Below are positions 17,401-25,752 of a stretch of DNA of 37,133 nucleotides, piece after piece. Position 1 is the first letter of the stretch, and every line of letters starts with the position of its first letter. Under the pieces are notes generated by a model. The model did not search any database, had not been told where the DNA came from, and saw only the letters and a program-made list of their open reading frames with translations. The translations under genes were made by a program, and so were the position numbers. Origin of the DNA: Neorhizobium vignae (lineage in GTDB: Bacteria > Pseudomonadota > Alphaproteobacteria > Rhizobiales > Rhizobiaceae); the NCBI RefSeq assembly GCF_000732195.1, contig NZ_JNNU01000022.1, positions 1 to 37,133 of the forward strand, read 5' to 3'.

Positions 17401-18636
17401 TTACCGGATGACCATCTGCTGCGGTGCGCCGGGCTTTGCGGGCTGCTGCACCTTGACCGGAGCAGGGGTCTGCGTGCCGAACAGCTTGTCGCGTTCACGC
17501 CACAGGGCGGGCAGCGACAGCAGCGCGATCGAGACGAGGGCAATCGCGGTCTTGGTGAACTCGTTGAGCTCCGGCGTCCGTCCGTCGAAATAGTAGACGA
17601 AGTACACGATCGCGACGTGCCACACATAGACGTAGAGCGAGTGGCGGCCGAGAAGCTGGAGGTACTTGATCGAGAACACCCAGGTGATCGCACCGGCGAT
17701 GCGGCGCACCCATTCGTCCCTGTGCTTCGGGCCGGCGACGATCAGCCAGGTAACCAGTATCGCGACGGCGGCGAAGTTCAGAAGATAGACCGGGCCGAAA
17801 TCGGCGCGGATTTCCATCGAGGCGAACTTGCCGATCATGTGCGGCGGCATCAGCTCATGCGCGGTGATCAGGCGCAGCGGCAGGAAGAATAGAACCATCA
17901 GCAGCGCCACCTTCGGGATGAAGGTATTGTCCGGCGACAGGATATTGCTCCACTTGATCTTGCCGGCCGACGTCAGCGCGCCGAGCACGAGGCCCGAGTA
18001 GAAGACGACCTGCCAGCCGAGCAGGTTGAACGACACGCGGATACCCTGGTCGTCCGCACCCATGACCAGATCGTTGAGCGGCGTCGTGGCGATCTGCTGC
18101 AGGCCGAGCTGGGCCGCCATCCACAGGATGACCGAACCGGCCACCACATAGTGCCACTTGTCCTCCAGCACGAGCTTCACCAGCATCGGGGCGAAAAGCA
18201 TGTAGACGATATATTGCGGCAGGATGTCCATGAAGGTCGGCTGGTAGAGGAATGTCGCGATCGCGGCGAGGCGCAGCGGGTCGTCGAAGGTCGTGTAACC
18301 CAGCCAGTTGAACCAGATCGAGTAGGCCCCGGGCAGCAGCATCTGCGCGACCAGCACAACCAGCACGATGCCCATCGCATAACGATAGAGTTCGAAGGCG
18401 CGGCTGTAGATCGCCGTGCGTCCGGCCGCATAGCCGTTCTTCAGCATCTTCTTGGCATAGACCATGCCGATCAGAAGACCGGACAGGAAGACGAAGCCCT
18501 GGGCATCTTCCACGAAGGCGAGCTGATTGTGGTTGATCTTGACCAGGAAATAGCCGCCGGCAAAGATCAGATGGTTGAGCACCATGAAAACGAGGAAATA
18601 TCCTCGCATACCATCAATAATATCAAAGCGTTTCAT
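17401..18636 (-). CDS. opgC: OpgC-domain integral membrane protein (periplasmic glucan modification)
   Basis: A 411-residue polytopic membrane protein of the OpgC family. The N-terminus MKRFDIIDGMRGYFLVFMVL-NHLIFAGGYFLVKINHNQLAF carries the R-G and acyltransferase-like first helix. About ten hydrophobic segments follow (AQGFVFLSGLLIGMVYA, MGIVLVVLVAQMLLPGAYSIW, PQYIVYMLFAPMLVKLVL, LLMVLFFLPLRLITAHELMPP, LLGRHSLYVYVWHVAIVYFVYYF), and the cytoplasmic tail is Pro-rich. OpgC transfers succinyl groups to osmoregulated periplasmic glucans. In rhizobia the acceptor would be cyclic beta-glucan. ATG 18636 has GGAGAC upstream. A consensus EcfG-like site lies about 85 bases upstream, suggesting stress or osmotic control. 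The substrate is inferred from the family, not from neighbours. Confidence 0.85.
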   Translation of the reverse strand: MKRFDIIDGMRGYFLVFMVLNHLIFAGGYFLVKINHNQLAFVEDAQGFVFLSGLLIGMVYAKKMLKNGYAAGRTAIYSRAFELYRYAMGIVLVVLVAQMLLPGAYSIWFNWLGYTTFDDPLRLAAIATFLYQPTFMDILPQYIVYMLFAPMLVKLVLEDKWHYVVAGSVILWMAAQLGLQQIATTPLNDLVMGADDQGIRVSFNLLGWQVVFYSGLVLGALTSAGKIKWSNILSPDNTFIPKVALLMVLFFLPLRLITAHELMPPHMIGKFASMEIRADFGPVYLLNFAAVAILVTWLIVAGPKHRDEWVRRIAGAITWVFSIKYLQLLGRHSLYVYVWHVAIVYFVYYFDGRTPELNEFTKTAIALVSIALLSLPALWRERDKLFGTQTPAPVKVQQPAKPGAPQQMVIR

Positions 18637-18721
18637 CGGTCGCGGTCTCCGTCTTTGCCGGTTCCGACGGCTGTCGCCTTTCGGTCCGTAAGGCCTCTGC
18701 GGGCCAGGATGTACGCGGCTA

Positions 18722-18747
18722 AACGCGGCAAAAAGCCGGACAGTTCC
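18722..18747 (-). promoter_or_regulatory. EcfG-type (general stress sigma) promoter candidate for opgC
   Basis: On the minus strand the bases read GGAAC (18747-18743), 17 spacer bases, CGTT (18725-18722), which matches the alphaproteobacterial EcfG/RpoE2 consensus GGAAC-N16/17-CGTT. It lies in the 196-base gap between the hybrid kinase stop and the opgC start, with about 85 bases from the -10 to the ATG. The spacer itself contains a CGGCAAAAAGCCG palindrome. Confidence 0.55.
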
Positions 18748-18832
18748 AGCCGTATTGGAGCGTTTAGACGTGATCTACCGTAAACTGTGCGTGATGACTT
18801 CGCGATGAACGGTGGGTTGGGTGAGGTTCACA

Positions 18833-21800
18833 CTATTCCGCCGCGACGCGCTTGAGCCCTGCAACCTGGGTGAGGTAGGCCCGCATGGCGGCCGGCTTCA
18901 CCGGCTTGTGCTGCACGGCGATGTCGTGCCGCTCCGCTTCGGCGCGCACTTCCGGGGTGCGGTCGGCGGTAATGATCAGCGCCGGGATGTCCGCCTGGTA
19001 TTTCTGGCGGAGCTTGAGAACGGCTTCGATGCCGTTGCCGTCGTCGAGATGATAGTCGGCTATGATGATTTCCGGCGGCGGTTCCCGGCGGTCGATGATC
19101 TCGTCGAGGGCTGCGAGCGAATCCGCCTGGCCGACGGTGCAGCCCCAGCCGGTGATCAGCAGCGCCATGCCTTCGAGGATGCGCGGCTCGTTGTCGATGC
19201 AGAGCACCCGGAGCCCGTTCAGCGGCTGCGAGCGCTTGCGGCGCTCCAACTGGTCGGTGGCGTGCGCTGCCTGCGATGCGGTTAGATCCATCGGGACCTG
19301 CACCCGGAAGGCGGTGCCTTGTCCGGGCGTGGAGGCGATCTGGACCGGATGGTTGAGCACCCGCGAAATGCGGTCGACGATCGACAGGCCGAGACCGAGG
19401 CCGGCCGCCGTCTTCGCACCTTCGTCCAGCCGGGCGAATTCCTTGAACACGGTGCGAAACTTGGAGGGCGGAATGCCGATGCCGGAATCGAGCACCTCGA
19501 TGACAACCTGGTCGCCGCGCCGGCGCGCGCCGATCAGCACCTTGCCGTCGATCGTGTATTTGATCGCGTTGGAAACGAGGTTCTGCACCAGGCGGCGCAG
19601 CAGGTTGGCGTCGGATCGGACCTTCAGGGATGTCGGCATGACAACGAATTCCAGGTCCTTCTCGCGGGCCATCGGCGCGTAATCGGTCTCGATGCGTTTC
19701 AGAAGGTCGTCGAGCGGCACCGAGGTGAAGCGGGGTTTCATGGCACCCGTATCGAGCCTCGATATGTCGAGCACGGCGCCGAGGATTGCCTCGACCGATT
19801 CCAGCGCGGAATCGATATTGCGGACCAGCGAACCGTTGTTGTCGGAGGCGCCGAGCCGCTCCACCAGTGCCGAGGAATAAAGCCGGGCGGCGTTGAGCGG
19901 CTGCAGGATGTCGTGGCCGGCGGCCGCGAAGAACCGGGTCTTGCCGATATTGGCCTCGTCGGCGGAGGCCTGGGCTTCGGCCAGCTCCTTGTTGACGCGG
20001 GTGAGCTCGGCGGTGCGTTCGCCGACCCGCTGTTCGAGCGTCTCGTTTGCCTGTTTCAGCGCCTGGTCGGCCGCGACGCGGTCGGAAATATCGGTGAAGG
20101 TGGCGACGATGCCCTTGTCGGGCATGGCGTTGGAGCGAACCTCGATGATCCGCTGGCCGCCGTTCAGCACCAGCGAGAAGGGGGCATCCAGCGTCTGGAA
20201 CTGGCGGATCACTTCGGCCTGGTCCGACACCGCGAGATCGCCGCGCTCGGAAAGGATGGCGACCATATCTGCCAGCGGAAAGCCGACCTGGCCGACCTGT
20301 TCCGGCAGATCCAGGAGATTTCGGAAGCGCCGGTTCCAGATGGTCAGGCGTTCGGAACTGTCGAACACGGCGATGCCCTGGTCCATCTGCGACAGCGCCG
20401 TCTGCAGCATGTCCTGGTTATATTGCAGCGCCTCGCTTGCCTGGTCGAGCAGCCAGGCGGTGTCGGAATTGGTATCCTCGGCCTTCTGCAGGATCAGCGA
20501 CAGGACAAGCCGGGCGGAAGACGAGCCGATGGCACTGCCGAGCAGCTGTTCGGAAAAGTGGATCATCGCCATGTCGGCGGGCTGATCGTCGCTGAACGTG
20601 CGGCCGGCCGTCTTCTCATAGTTGGAGAAGGAGCGCCGCATGCGTTCCTCGCCGAGATACCGGGCGATGGCCGTCTTCAGGTCGCCGACGCCCACGCGGG
20701 TCTTCCAGCCGCGGGTGGCAAATTGCGAGCGCAGGTGCCTTTTCACGAAAATGCCGGCCTGGATGCGCTCGACCGGCCGCGGATTGCGCGACAGCGATCC
20801 CAGCACGAAGGCGAGAATGTTGAGCGTCAGGCTGAAGAGCGTCGCGTTGACCAGCGGGTCCGTCCGCGGCCCGGAGAAGATGCCGGTGCCGGGAAAGAGG
20901 AAATTGAGGACGGCGGTCGCCACATGGGAATTGTCCGGTCCGCCGAGGCTCGGCACGAACAGCAGGTAAGCCCAGGCAAGGAAGCCGAAGGACATGCCGA
21001 GGATCGCCCCGCGGGCATTGGCGCGGCGCCAGACAAGGCCGCCAAGGAGGGCAGGAGCCACCTGCGCGATCGCCGCGAATGCGAGCAGGCCGATGGAGGC
21101 AAGCCCGGACTGGCTGTCGGCCATGCGGTAATAGGCATAGCCGAGGATCAGAACGCCGAAGATCGCGACGCGGCGGATGTTCAGCAGCGTGCGGGTAAAA
21201 TCGGTGCGCTGGCCGGAGCGTGCGGCCATCAGCCGCTGCCGCAGGAAGATCGGGATGATGATGTCGTTGGACACCATGATCGAAAGCGCCACGGATTCGA
21301 CGATCACCATGGCGGTGGCGGCGGAAAAGCCGCCGATGAAGGCGATCAGCGAAACCACCTTCAGTTCGGCCGCAAGCGGCAGCGTCAGCACGTAGAGGTC
21401 GGCGTCGCCGGTGCCGCCGAAGGTGATCAGCCCGGCCATCGCGACCGGCAGCACGAAAATATTGATGGCGATGAGGTAGAGCGGCAGCAGCGCGCTCGCC
21501 ACCTTGCGCTCCTTTGTCGTGCGGTTCTCGACCACGGTCACGTGGAACTGCCGCGGCAGCATGATGATCGCAAACGCCGACAACCCGATCAGGACCAGCC
21601 AGCGGCTGATCGGCGTCTCGTAGGCGAGCGCCGAACCGACCAGCATGTTTTCCGATGCCTTGGCGAGCAGGTCGGCCGGTCCGTCGAAGAGAATGAAGAA
21701 GACCGAAAAGCCGACCGTCGCAAAGGCGAGCAGCTTGACCACCGATTCCATCGCGACCGCGAGGATCAGCCCGTCCTGGTGTTCCGTCGCGTCCGTGTGC

Positions 21801-22348
21801 CGGGTGCCGAAGATGACGGCGAAACAGGCCATCATCAGGGTGACGATCAGCGCCAGGTCGATGAAGTAGAGATTGCCGCTGCCGATGCCGTAATCCGAGG
21901 GATTGACCATGGCGGCGACCGAACTCGACACCGCCTTCAGCTGCAGCGCGATATAGGGAACCGCGCCGACCAGGGCGATGATCGCGACGATCATCGCGAC
22001 CGTGGAATTCTTGCCGTAGCGGGCGGCGATGAAATCGGCGACGGACGTCAGCTTCTCCGCCTTGGCGAGCTCGACGATACGTCGGATGATCGGCATGCCG
22101 AGTGTGAAGGCGAGGATGGGGCCAATATAGATGCCGGTGAATTCCAGCCCCCTCTGCGAGGCAAGCCCGACGCCGCCGAAATAGGTCCAGGAGGTGCAGT
22201 AGATCGCAAGGCTGAGCGCATAGACGATCGGCCGCCCATTCTTGGGCACGCCGAAGACACGGCTCCGCCGGTCGCCGTAACTCGCCACTGCAAACAGCAG
22301 CAGCACATAGGCGAAAGCCGAAACGAAAATGATCCAGCCCGGAAGCAT
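18833..22348 (-). CDS. SSS-type transporter-sensor hybrid histidine kinase
   Basis: A 1171-residue multidomain membrane kinase. Residues ~1-490 form a sodium/solute symporter module with about 13 hydrophobic segments (WIIFVSAFAYVLLLFAVASYG, YALSLAIYCTSWTYFGGVGL, SVADFIAARYGKNSTVAMIV). A linker and a PAS domain (MDQGIAVFDSSERLTIWNRRF) follow, then a coiled coil (ALKQANETLEQRVGERTAEL). HisKA has the phosphorylated His in FFAAAGHDILQPLNAARLY, and the HATPase has RLVQNLVSNAIKYT, VLDSGIGIPPSK and GLGLGLSIV. A C-terminal receiver has the phospho-Asp in IIIADYHLDDGNGIE. This is the CbrA/NahK-like architecture, which senses or transports a substrate and signals through a His-Asp relay. The start ATG at 22348 has GGAGGAG. 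No separate response regulator is adjacent. It is divergent from mscL. Confidence 0.93.
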   Translation of the reverse strand: MLPGWIIFVSAFAYVLLLFAVASYGDRRSRVFGVPKNGRPIVYALSLAIYCTSWTYFGGVGLASQRGLEFTGIYIGPILAFTLGMPIIRRIVELAKAEKLTSVADFIAARYGKNSTVAMIVAIIALVGAVPYIALQLKAVSSSVAAMVNPSDYGIGSGNLYFIDLALIVTLMMACFAVIFGTRHTDATEHQDGLILAVAMESVVKLLAFATVGFSVFFILFDGPADLLAKASENMLVGSALAYETPISRWLVLIGLSAFAIIMLPRQFHVTVVENRTTKERKVASALLPLYLIAINIFVLPVAMAGLITFGGTGDADLYVLTLPLAAELKVVSLIAFIGGFSAATAMVIVESVALSIMVSNDIIIPIFLRQRLMAARSGQRTDFTRTLLNIRRVAIFGVLILGYAYYRMADSQSGLASIGLLAFAAIAQVAPALLGGLVWRRANARGAILGMSFGFLAWAYLLFVPSLGGPDNSHVATAVLNFLFPGTGIFSGPRTDPLVNATLFSLTLNILAFVLGSLSRNPRPVERIQAGIFVKRHLRSQFATRGWKTRVGVGDLKTAIARYLGEERMRRSFSNYEKTAGRTFSDDQPADMAMIHFSEQLLGSAIGSSSARLVLSLILQKAEDTNSDTAWLLDQASEALQYNQDMLQTALSQMDQGIAVFDSSERLTIWNRRFRNLLDLPEQVGQVGFPLADMVAILSERGDLAVSDQAEVIRQFQTLDAPFSLVLNGGQRIIEVRSNAMPDKGIVATFTDISDRVAADQALKQANETLEQRVGERTAELTRVNKELAEAQASADEANIGKTRFFAAAGHDILQPLNAARLYSSALVERLGASDNNGSLVRNIDSALESVEAILGAVLDISRLDTGAMKPRFTSVPLDDLLKRIETDYAPMAREKDLEFVVMPTSLKVRSDANLLRRLVQNLVSNAIKYTIDGKVLIGARRRGDQVVIEVLDSGIGIPPSKFRTVFKEFARLDEGAKTAAGLGLGLSIVDRISRVLNHPVQIASTPGQGTAFRVQVPMDLTASQAAHATDQLERRKRSQPLNGLRVLCIDNEPRILEGMALLITGWGCTVGQADSLAALDEIIDRREPPPEIIIADYHLDDGNGIEAVLKLRQKYQADIPALIITADRTPEVRAEAERHDIAVQHKPVKPAAMRAYLTQVAGLKRVAAE

Positions 22349-22541
22349 TGCTCCTCCGCAAAAGGCTTCGAGCCTCGAACATTAGGGGAAAAGCAATCGC
22401 TTGGAAATCAGGGAGCCTCTTGGCAAAAAGTCCAATAGACGGTCGCATTTAAGCCTTTGGCGAACGGTGTCTTTTCACATCCGCAGAAAGCGCTATGTTG
22501 CATTTTACTGAAACCTGAAGCGCCATGGGGGACAATTGGCC

Positions 22542-22973
22542 ATGTCAATGATCAGCGAATTCCGTTCTTTTGTTGCCAAGGGCAATGTCGTCGATCTTGC
22601 GGTCGGTATCATTATCGGCGCCGCTTTCACCGGCATCGTAAAATCGCTGGTCGATGACATCGTGATGCCGATCGTCGGCGCCATCACCGGAGGCGGCTTC
22701 GATTTCTCGAATTACTTCCTGCCGCTGTCGAGCACCGTCACCGCGCCGTCGCTGGCCGCTGCCCGCGAACAGGGCGCGGTCTTTGCCTACGGCAATTTCA
22801 TCACCGTCCTCATCAATTTCCTGATCCTTGCCTTCATCATCTTCCTGATGGTGAAGGCCGTGAACAAGATGCGCCTCGCCGATGAAAAGAAGTCGGCTGA
22901 GGAAGCGCCTTCGCCGCCGCCGGCCGATATCCAGCTGCTCAGCGAAATCCGCGACATTCTCAAGGCAAAGTGA
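22542..22973 (+). CDS. mscL: Large-conductance mechanosensitive channel MscL
   Basis: A 143-residue MscL. The N-terminal amphipathic helix and first pore-lining helix are diagnostic (MSMISEFRSFVAKGNVVDLAVGIIIGAAFTGIVKSL). The periplasmic loop and TM2 (YGNFITVLINFLILAFIIFLMVKAVNKM) follow, then the C-terminal helix QLLSEIRDILKAK. It forms a pentameric emergency valve in the inner membrane that opens under hypo-osmotic stress. ATG 22542 has GGGGGA nine bases upstream. A GTGATC-TTTT-GATCAC stem overlaps its stop (22970-22985), with no long T-run. The ~190-base spacer to the divergent kinase holds both promoters, but I could not place them. Confidence 0.96.
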   Translation: MSMISEFRSFVAKGNVVDLAVGIIIGAAFTGIVKSLVDDIVMPIVGAITGGGFDFSNYFLPLSSTVTAPSLAAAREQGAVFAYGNFITVLINFLILAFIIFLMVKAVNKMRLADEKKSAEEAPSPPPADIQLLSEIRDILKAK

Positions 22974-23089
22974 TCTTTTGATCACGCCGGGGCGATTCAT
23001 CATCGGAATCGATCCCGGCCTCACGGATTATCATGGGATTCCTTGGGCTTCCTGCGCTAAAGAAGTGGGAAACAAGCCAAGGGAATTCC

Positions 23090-24259
23090 ATGTCGATCAT
23101 CTCCAGTCTCAGCCCCCGCGCCGTCGCGGCGCCCGAAAGCGGCATTGTCGAGGTTCTCAATTACGCCCGCGGGCGGGAGGGATTGATCCCGCTCTGGGCC
23201 GGTGAAGGCGATCTGCCGAGCCCGGATTTCATCAACCGCGCGGCAACCGAGGCGCTTCTGGGCGGGGAGACCTTCTACACCTGGCAGCGCGGCATTCCCG
23301 AACTGCGCCAGGCCTTGTCGGATTATTACGCGCGGCATTTCTCCGTCTCGTTGCCGGTCGAGCATTTTTACGTCACCGGGTCCGGCATGCACGCGATCAT
23401 GCTGGCGGTGCAGGCGGTGACCTCGCCGGGCGACGAGATGATCTACCTGTCGCCGACCTGGCCGAACATCATCTCGGCGATCGAGATTTCCGGCGCCCAT
23501 TCCGTCGGCCTGCCGCTCAATTTCGTCGGCGGCCGCTGGTCGCTCGATCTCGCCAAGCTGGAAGCCAAGATCACGCCGAAGACCAAGGGCCTGTTCATCA
23601 ACACGCCGGCCAACCCGACCGGCTGGACCGCGACGCTCGACGACCTGAAGAATATCCTGACGCTGGCCCGCAAGCACGGCATCTGGATCGTCGCCGACGA
23701 GATCTATGCCCGTTATTATTACGGAGGTGCTGCCCGTGCGCCGTCCTTCCTCGACATCATGGAGGAAGGCGACCGGATCATCTTCGCCAATTCCTTCTCC
23801 AAGAACTGGTCGATGACCGGCTGGCGGGTCGGCTGGATCGTCGCTCCGCCGGAAATGGGACAGGTTATCGAAAACCTGGTGCAGTATTCGAATTCCGGCG
23901 TGGCCCAGTTCCTGCAGCGCGGCGCCGTGGTGGCACTCAACCAGGGCGATGATTTCGTAAACGCGAATATCGCGCGGGCGACCGAGGCGCGCGACATCCT
24001 CTGCGACGCGCTGATCGCCACCAACCGGGTCGAGACCTTAAAGCCGGATGGGGCGCTTTACGCCTTCGTCAAGGTGGACGGCATCACCGACAGCCGCAGC
24101 GCAGCGCTCGATATCGTCGACAAGATCGGCGTGGCGCTGGCGCCCGGTTCGGCGTTCGGCAAGGGCGGCGAGCTTTTCCTGCGCGCCTGCTTCCTGCGCG
24201 ATCCGAAGCAGATCGAAGAGGCAGCCGGCCGCCTCTCGGACTATATCAAGCGTCTCTGA
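23090..24259 (+). CDS. Class I/II PLP-dependent aminotransferase
   Basis: A ~389-residue fold-type I aminotransferase of the aspartate-aminotransferase superfamily. Seen are the N-terminal LWAGEGDLPSPDFINRAATEAL, the ligand loop YTWQRGIPELRQALSDYYARHF, GSGMHAIMLAVQAVTSPGDEM, NTPANPTGW, the PLP-ring Asp in IVADEIYARYYYGG, the Schiff-base Lys in NSFSKNWSMTGWRVGW, and the carboxylate-binding Arg in LFLRACFLRDP. The frame opens at 23033, but ATG 23090 (MSIISSLSPRAV) is favoured because AAGGGA lies six bases upstream. Substrate preference is not visible; aspartate, aromatic or branched-chain amino acids are all possible. It is followed by a weak stem-loop and then galE on the same strand. Confidence 0.88.
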   Translation: MSIISSLSPRAVAAPESGIVEVLNYARGREGLIPLWAGEGDLPSPDFINRAATEALLGGETFYTWQRGIPELRQALSDYYARHFSVSLPVEHFYVTGSGMHAIMLAVQAVTSPGDEMIYLSPTWPNIISAIEISGAHSVGLPLNFVGGRWSLDLAKLEAKITPKTKGLFINTPANPTGWTATLDDLKNILTLARKHGIWIVADEIYARYYYGGAARAPSFLDIMEEGDRIIFANSFSKNWSMTGWRVGWIVAPPEMGQVIENLVQYSNSGVAQFLQRGAVVALNQGDDFVNANIARATEARDILCDALIATNRVETLKPDGALYAFVKVDGITDSRSAALDIVDKIGVALAPGSAFGKGGELFLRACFLRDPKQIEEAAGRLSDYIKRL

Positions 24260-24274
24260 TCCGATCCGGCACGC

Positions 24275-24297
24275 AATCGCTAAAATTCGAGCGATTT
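24275..24297 (+). terminator. Weak terminator-like stem after the aminotransferase gene
   Basis: AATCGCT (24275-24281) and AGCGATT (24290-24296) form a 7-bp stem with an 8-base loop, ending in a short TTT. The T-run is too short for confidence, so it could equally be an mRNA end-protecting stem. Confidence 0.35.
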
Positions 24298-24418
24298 GCT
24301 CAAGAGCCTATTTGCCTTGACCCGAGATAAACCCGGCGCAGCCAGCGTCGGGTAAGCATTGTTGAAGACTGCCCGTGTTTTCGTCCTGCCAACGATAAGA
24401 AAGCAGGGAAGTATAGAC

Positions 24419-25453
24419 ATGGCAGTTCTGGTAACAGGCGGCGCGGGTTACATCGGCAGCCACATGGCCTGGGCTTTGCTCGACGCGGGCGAGGAAGTTG
24501 TCGTTCTCGACCGGCTGTCGACCGGTTTTCGCTGGGCCGTGCCGGCCGAGGCGCGCTTCTATCTCGGCGACGTCGGCGACCGCGCCGTTCTTTCGCAGAT
24601 CTTCGCGGAAAACGACATCAACGCGATCCTGCATTTCGCGGGCTCGATCGTGGTGCCGCAATCGGTCGCCAACCCGCTGGATTATTACGAGAACAACACC
24701 GGCAATACCCGGCTGCTTGCCGCAGCCGCGATCGCCGCCGGTATTCGCCATTTTGTCTTCTCTTCGACGGCTGCCGTTTATGGAGACCAGAAAGACGACA
24801 CCGCCGTCTTGGAAAACGCCGACCTGCATCCGAAGAACCCCTATGGCCAGTCGAAGCTGATGTCGGAGATGATGCTGCGCGATGCCGCCGCGGCGCATGA
24901 TTTCCGCTTCGTGGCGCTGCGTTATTTCAACGTTGCCGGTGCCGATCCGCTTGGCCGCACGGGGTTGTCGACAGAGGGCGCGACCCACCTGATCAAGATC
25001 GCCTGCGAGGCGGAACTCGGTAAGCGCCGTGGGGTCGATGTCTACGGGACCGATTATTCGACACCCGATGGTACCGGCATCCGCGACTACATCCATGTCA
25101 CCGACCTGGTGGACGCGCATCTGAAGGCGCTGAGTTACCTGCGTCGCGGCGGCGAGCCTCTGATCGCCAATTGCGGTTACGGCCGCGGTTACTCGGTCCT
25201 GGAGGTTCTGGACGCCGTGATGCGGGTTGGCGGTCGCAAGTTCGAAATCCGCTATGGGCCCCGAAGGCCGGGCGACGCGGCAAGCGTGGTCGCCAATTCG
25301 ACGCTCGCACGCCGGCTGCTTGACTGGAGACCGCGCCACGACGATCTCGATCTCATCGTCGAGACTGCGATCTCGTGGGAGAAGGGCCTGGCTTCCCGCA
25401 AGGCCGAAGATCTCAAGTCGCTGCAGAGCAGGCTGGCGTCGGCTCGCTTCTAG
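24419..25453 (+). CDS. galE: UDP-glucose 4-epimerase
   Basis: A 344-residue extended short-chain dehydrogenase of the GalE type, interconverting UDP-glucose and UDP-galactose (or the GlcNAc/GalNAc forms) for exopolysaccharide, LPS and galactose metabolism. Motifs are the NAD-binding VTGGAGYIGSHMAWALLDAG, LDRLSTGF, LHFAGSIVVPQS, SSTAAVYG with the catalytic PYGQSKLMSE (Tyr, Lys), ALRYFNVAGADP, GTDYSTPDGTGIRDYIHVTDL, and the C-terminal RRPGDAASVVAN, YGPRRPGD. ATG 24419 has AGGGA nine bases upstream, whereas the longer frame from 24359 lacks a site. It lies near other envelope-polysaccharide genes. A strong terminator follows after a small ORF. Confidence 0.94.
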   Translation: MAVLVTGGAGYIGSHMAWALLDAGEEVVVLDRLSTGFRWAVPAEARFYLGDVGDRAVLSQIFAENDINAILHFAGSIVVPQSVANPLDYYENNTGNTRLLAAAAIAAGIRHFVFSSTAAVYGDQKDDTAVLENADLHPKNPYGQSKLMSEMMLRDAAAAHDFRFVALRYFNVAGADPLGRTGLSTEGATHLIKIACEAELGKRRGVDVYGTDYSTPDGTGIRDYIHVTDLVDAHLKALSYLRRGGEPLIANCGYGRGYSVLEVLDAVMRVGGRKFEIRYGPRRPGDAASVVANSTLARRLLDWRPRHDDLDLIVETAISWEKGLASRKAEDLKSLQSRLASARF

Positions 25454-25472
25454 GCTTCCGGATCGGCGCGCC

Positions 25473-25628
25473 ATGGGCAATGCGGCGGGCACGAAAGACA
25501 CGCGCACCAACCTCGCTCCGAACCGTCAGACGCGAGGCACTGCCACCACGCCTGACGCGACCGGCACCGCCTCGGTACCCTCGGGCCAGGCCGGCACGAA
25601 CCCAAACGGTCAGTCTACGAACTGCTGA
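25473..25628 (+). CDS. Very small Thr/Asn/Gly-rich ORF (51 aa), doubtful
   Basis: ATG 25473 to TGA 25628 encodes a low-complexity peptide (MGNAAGTKDTRTNLAPNRQT...SGQAGTNPNGQSTNC). It lies 19 bases after the galE stop and immediately before a strong terminator, so it is likely transcribed with galE. There is no signal peptide and no clear ribosome site. The composition resembles the mature part of small secreted rhizobial proteins, so it could be a remnant that lost its signal sequence. It may also be non-coding trailer. Confidence 0.25.
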   Translation: MGNAAGTKDTRTNLAPNRQTRGTATTPDATGTASVPSGQAGTNPNGQSTNC

Positions 25629-25647
25629 TCAAAACGTCTTCCCCAAG

Positions 25648-25674
25648 AAAGGCCGGCATCGTCCGGCCTTTTTA
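25648..25674 (+). terminator. Rho-independent terminator of the galE unit
   Basis: AAAGGCCGG (25648-25656) pairs with CCGGCCTTT (25663-25671) around a 6-base loop and runs directly into TTTTT (25669-25673). This is a textbook intrinsic terminator for the galE transcript. The symmetry gives an A-run on the other strand as well. Confidence 0.88.
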
Positions 25675-25752
25675 GCGACTGCCGATTCCGTCGCATGGCG
25701 CCTTTAAGGATTTGCCGATAAGGGAAAGCCTTCTCGATATCGGTATTCCATC

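Noticed and set aside
19319..22438. A 1039-residue open frame on the plus strand opposite the hybrid kinase
   Set aside because: Its composition (His/Arg/Asp/Gly/Glu-rich, no domains) is that of an antisense frame in GC-rich DNA. The minus strand encodes a fully recognisable multidomain kinase.
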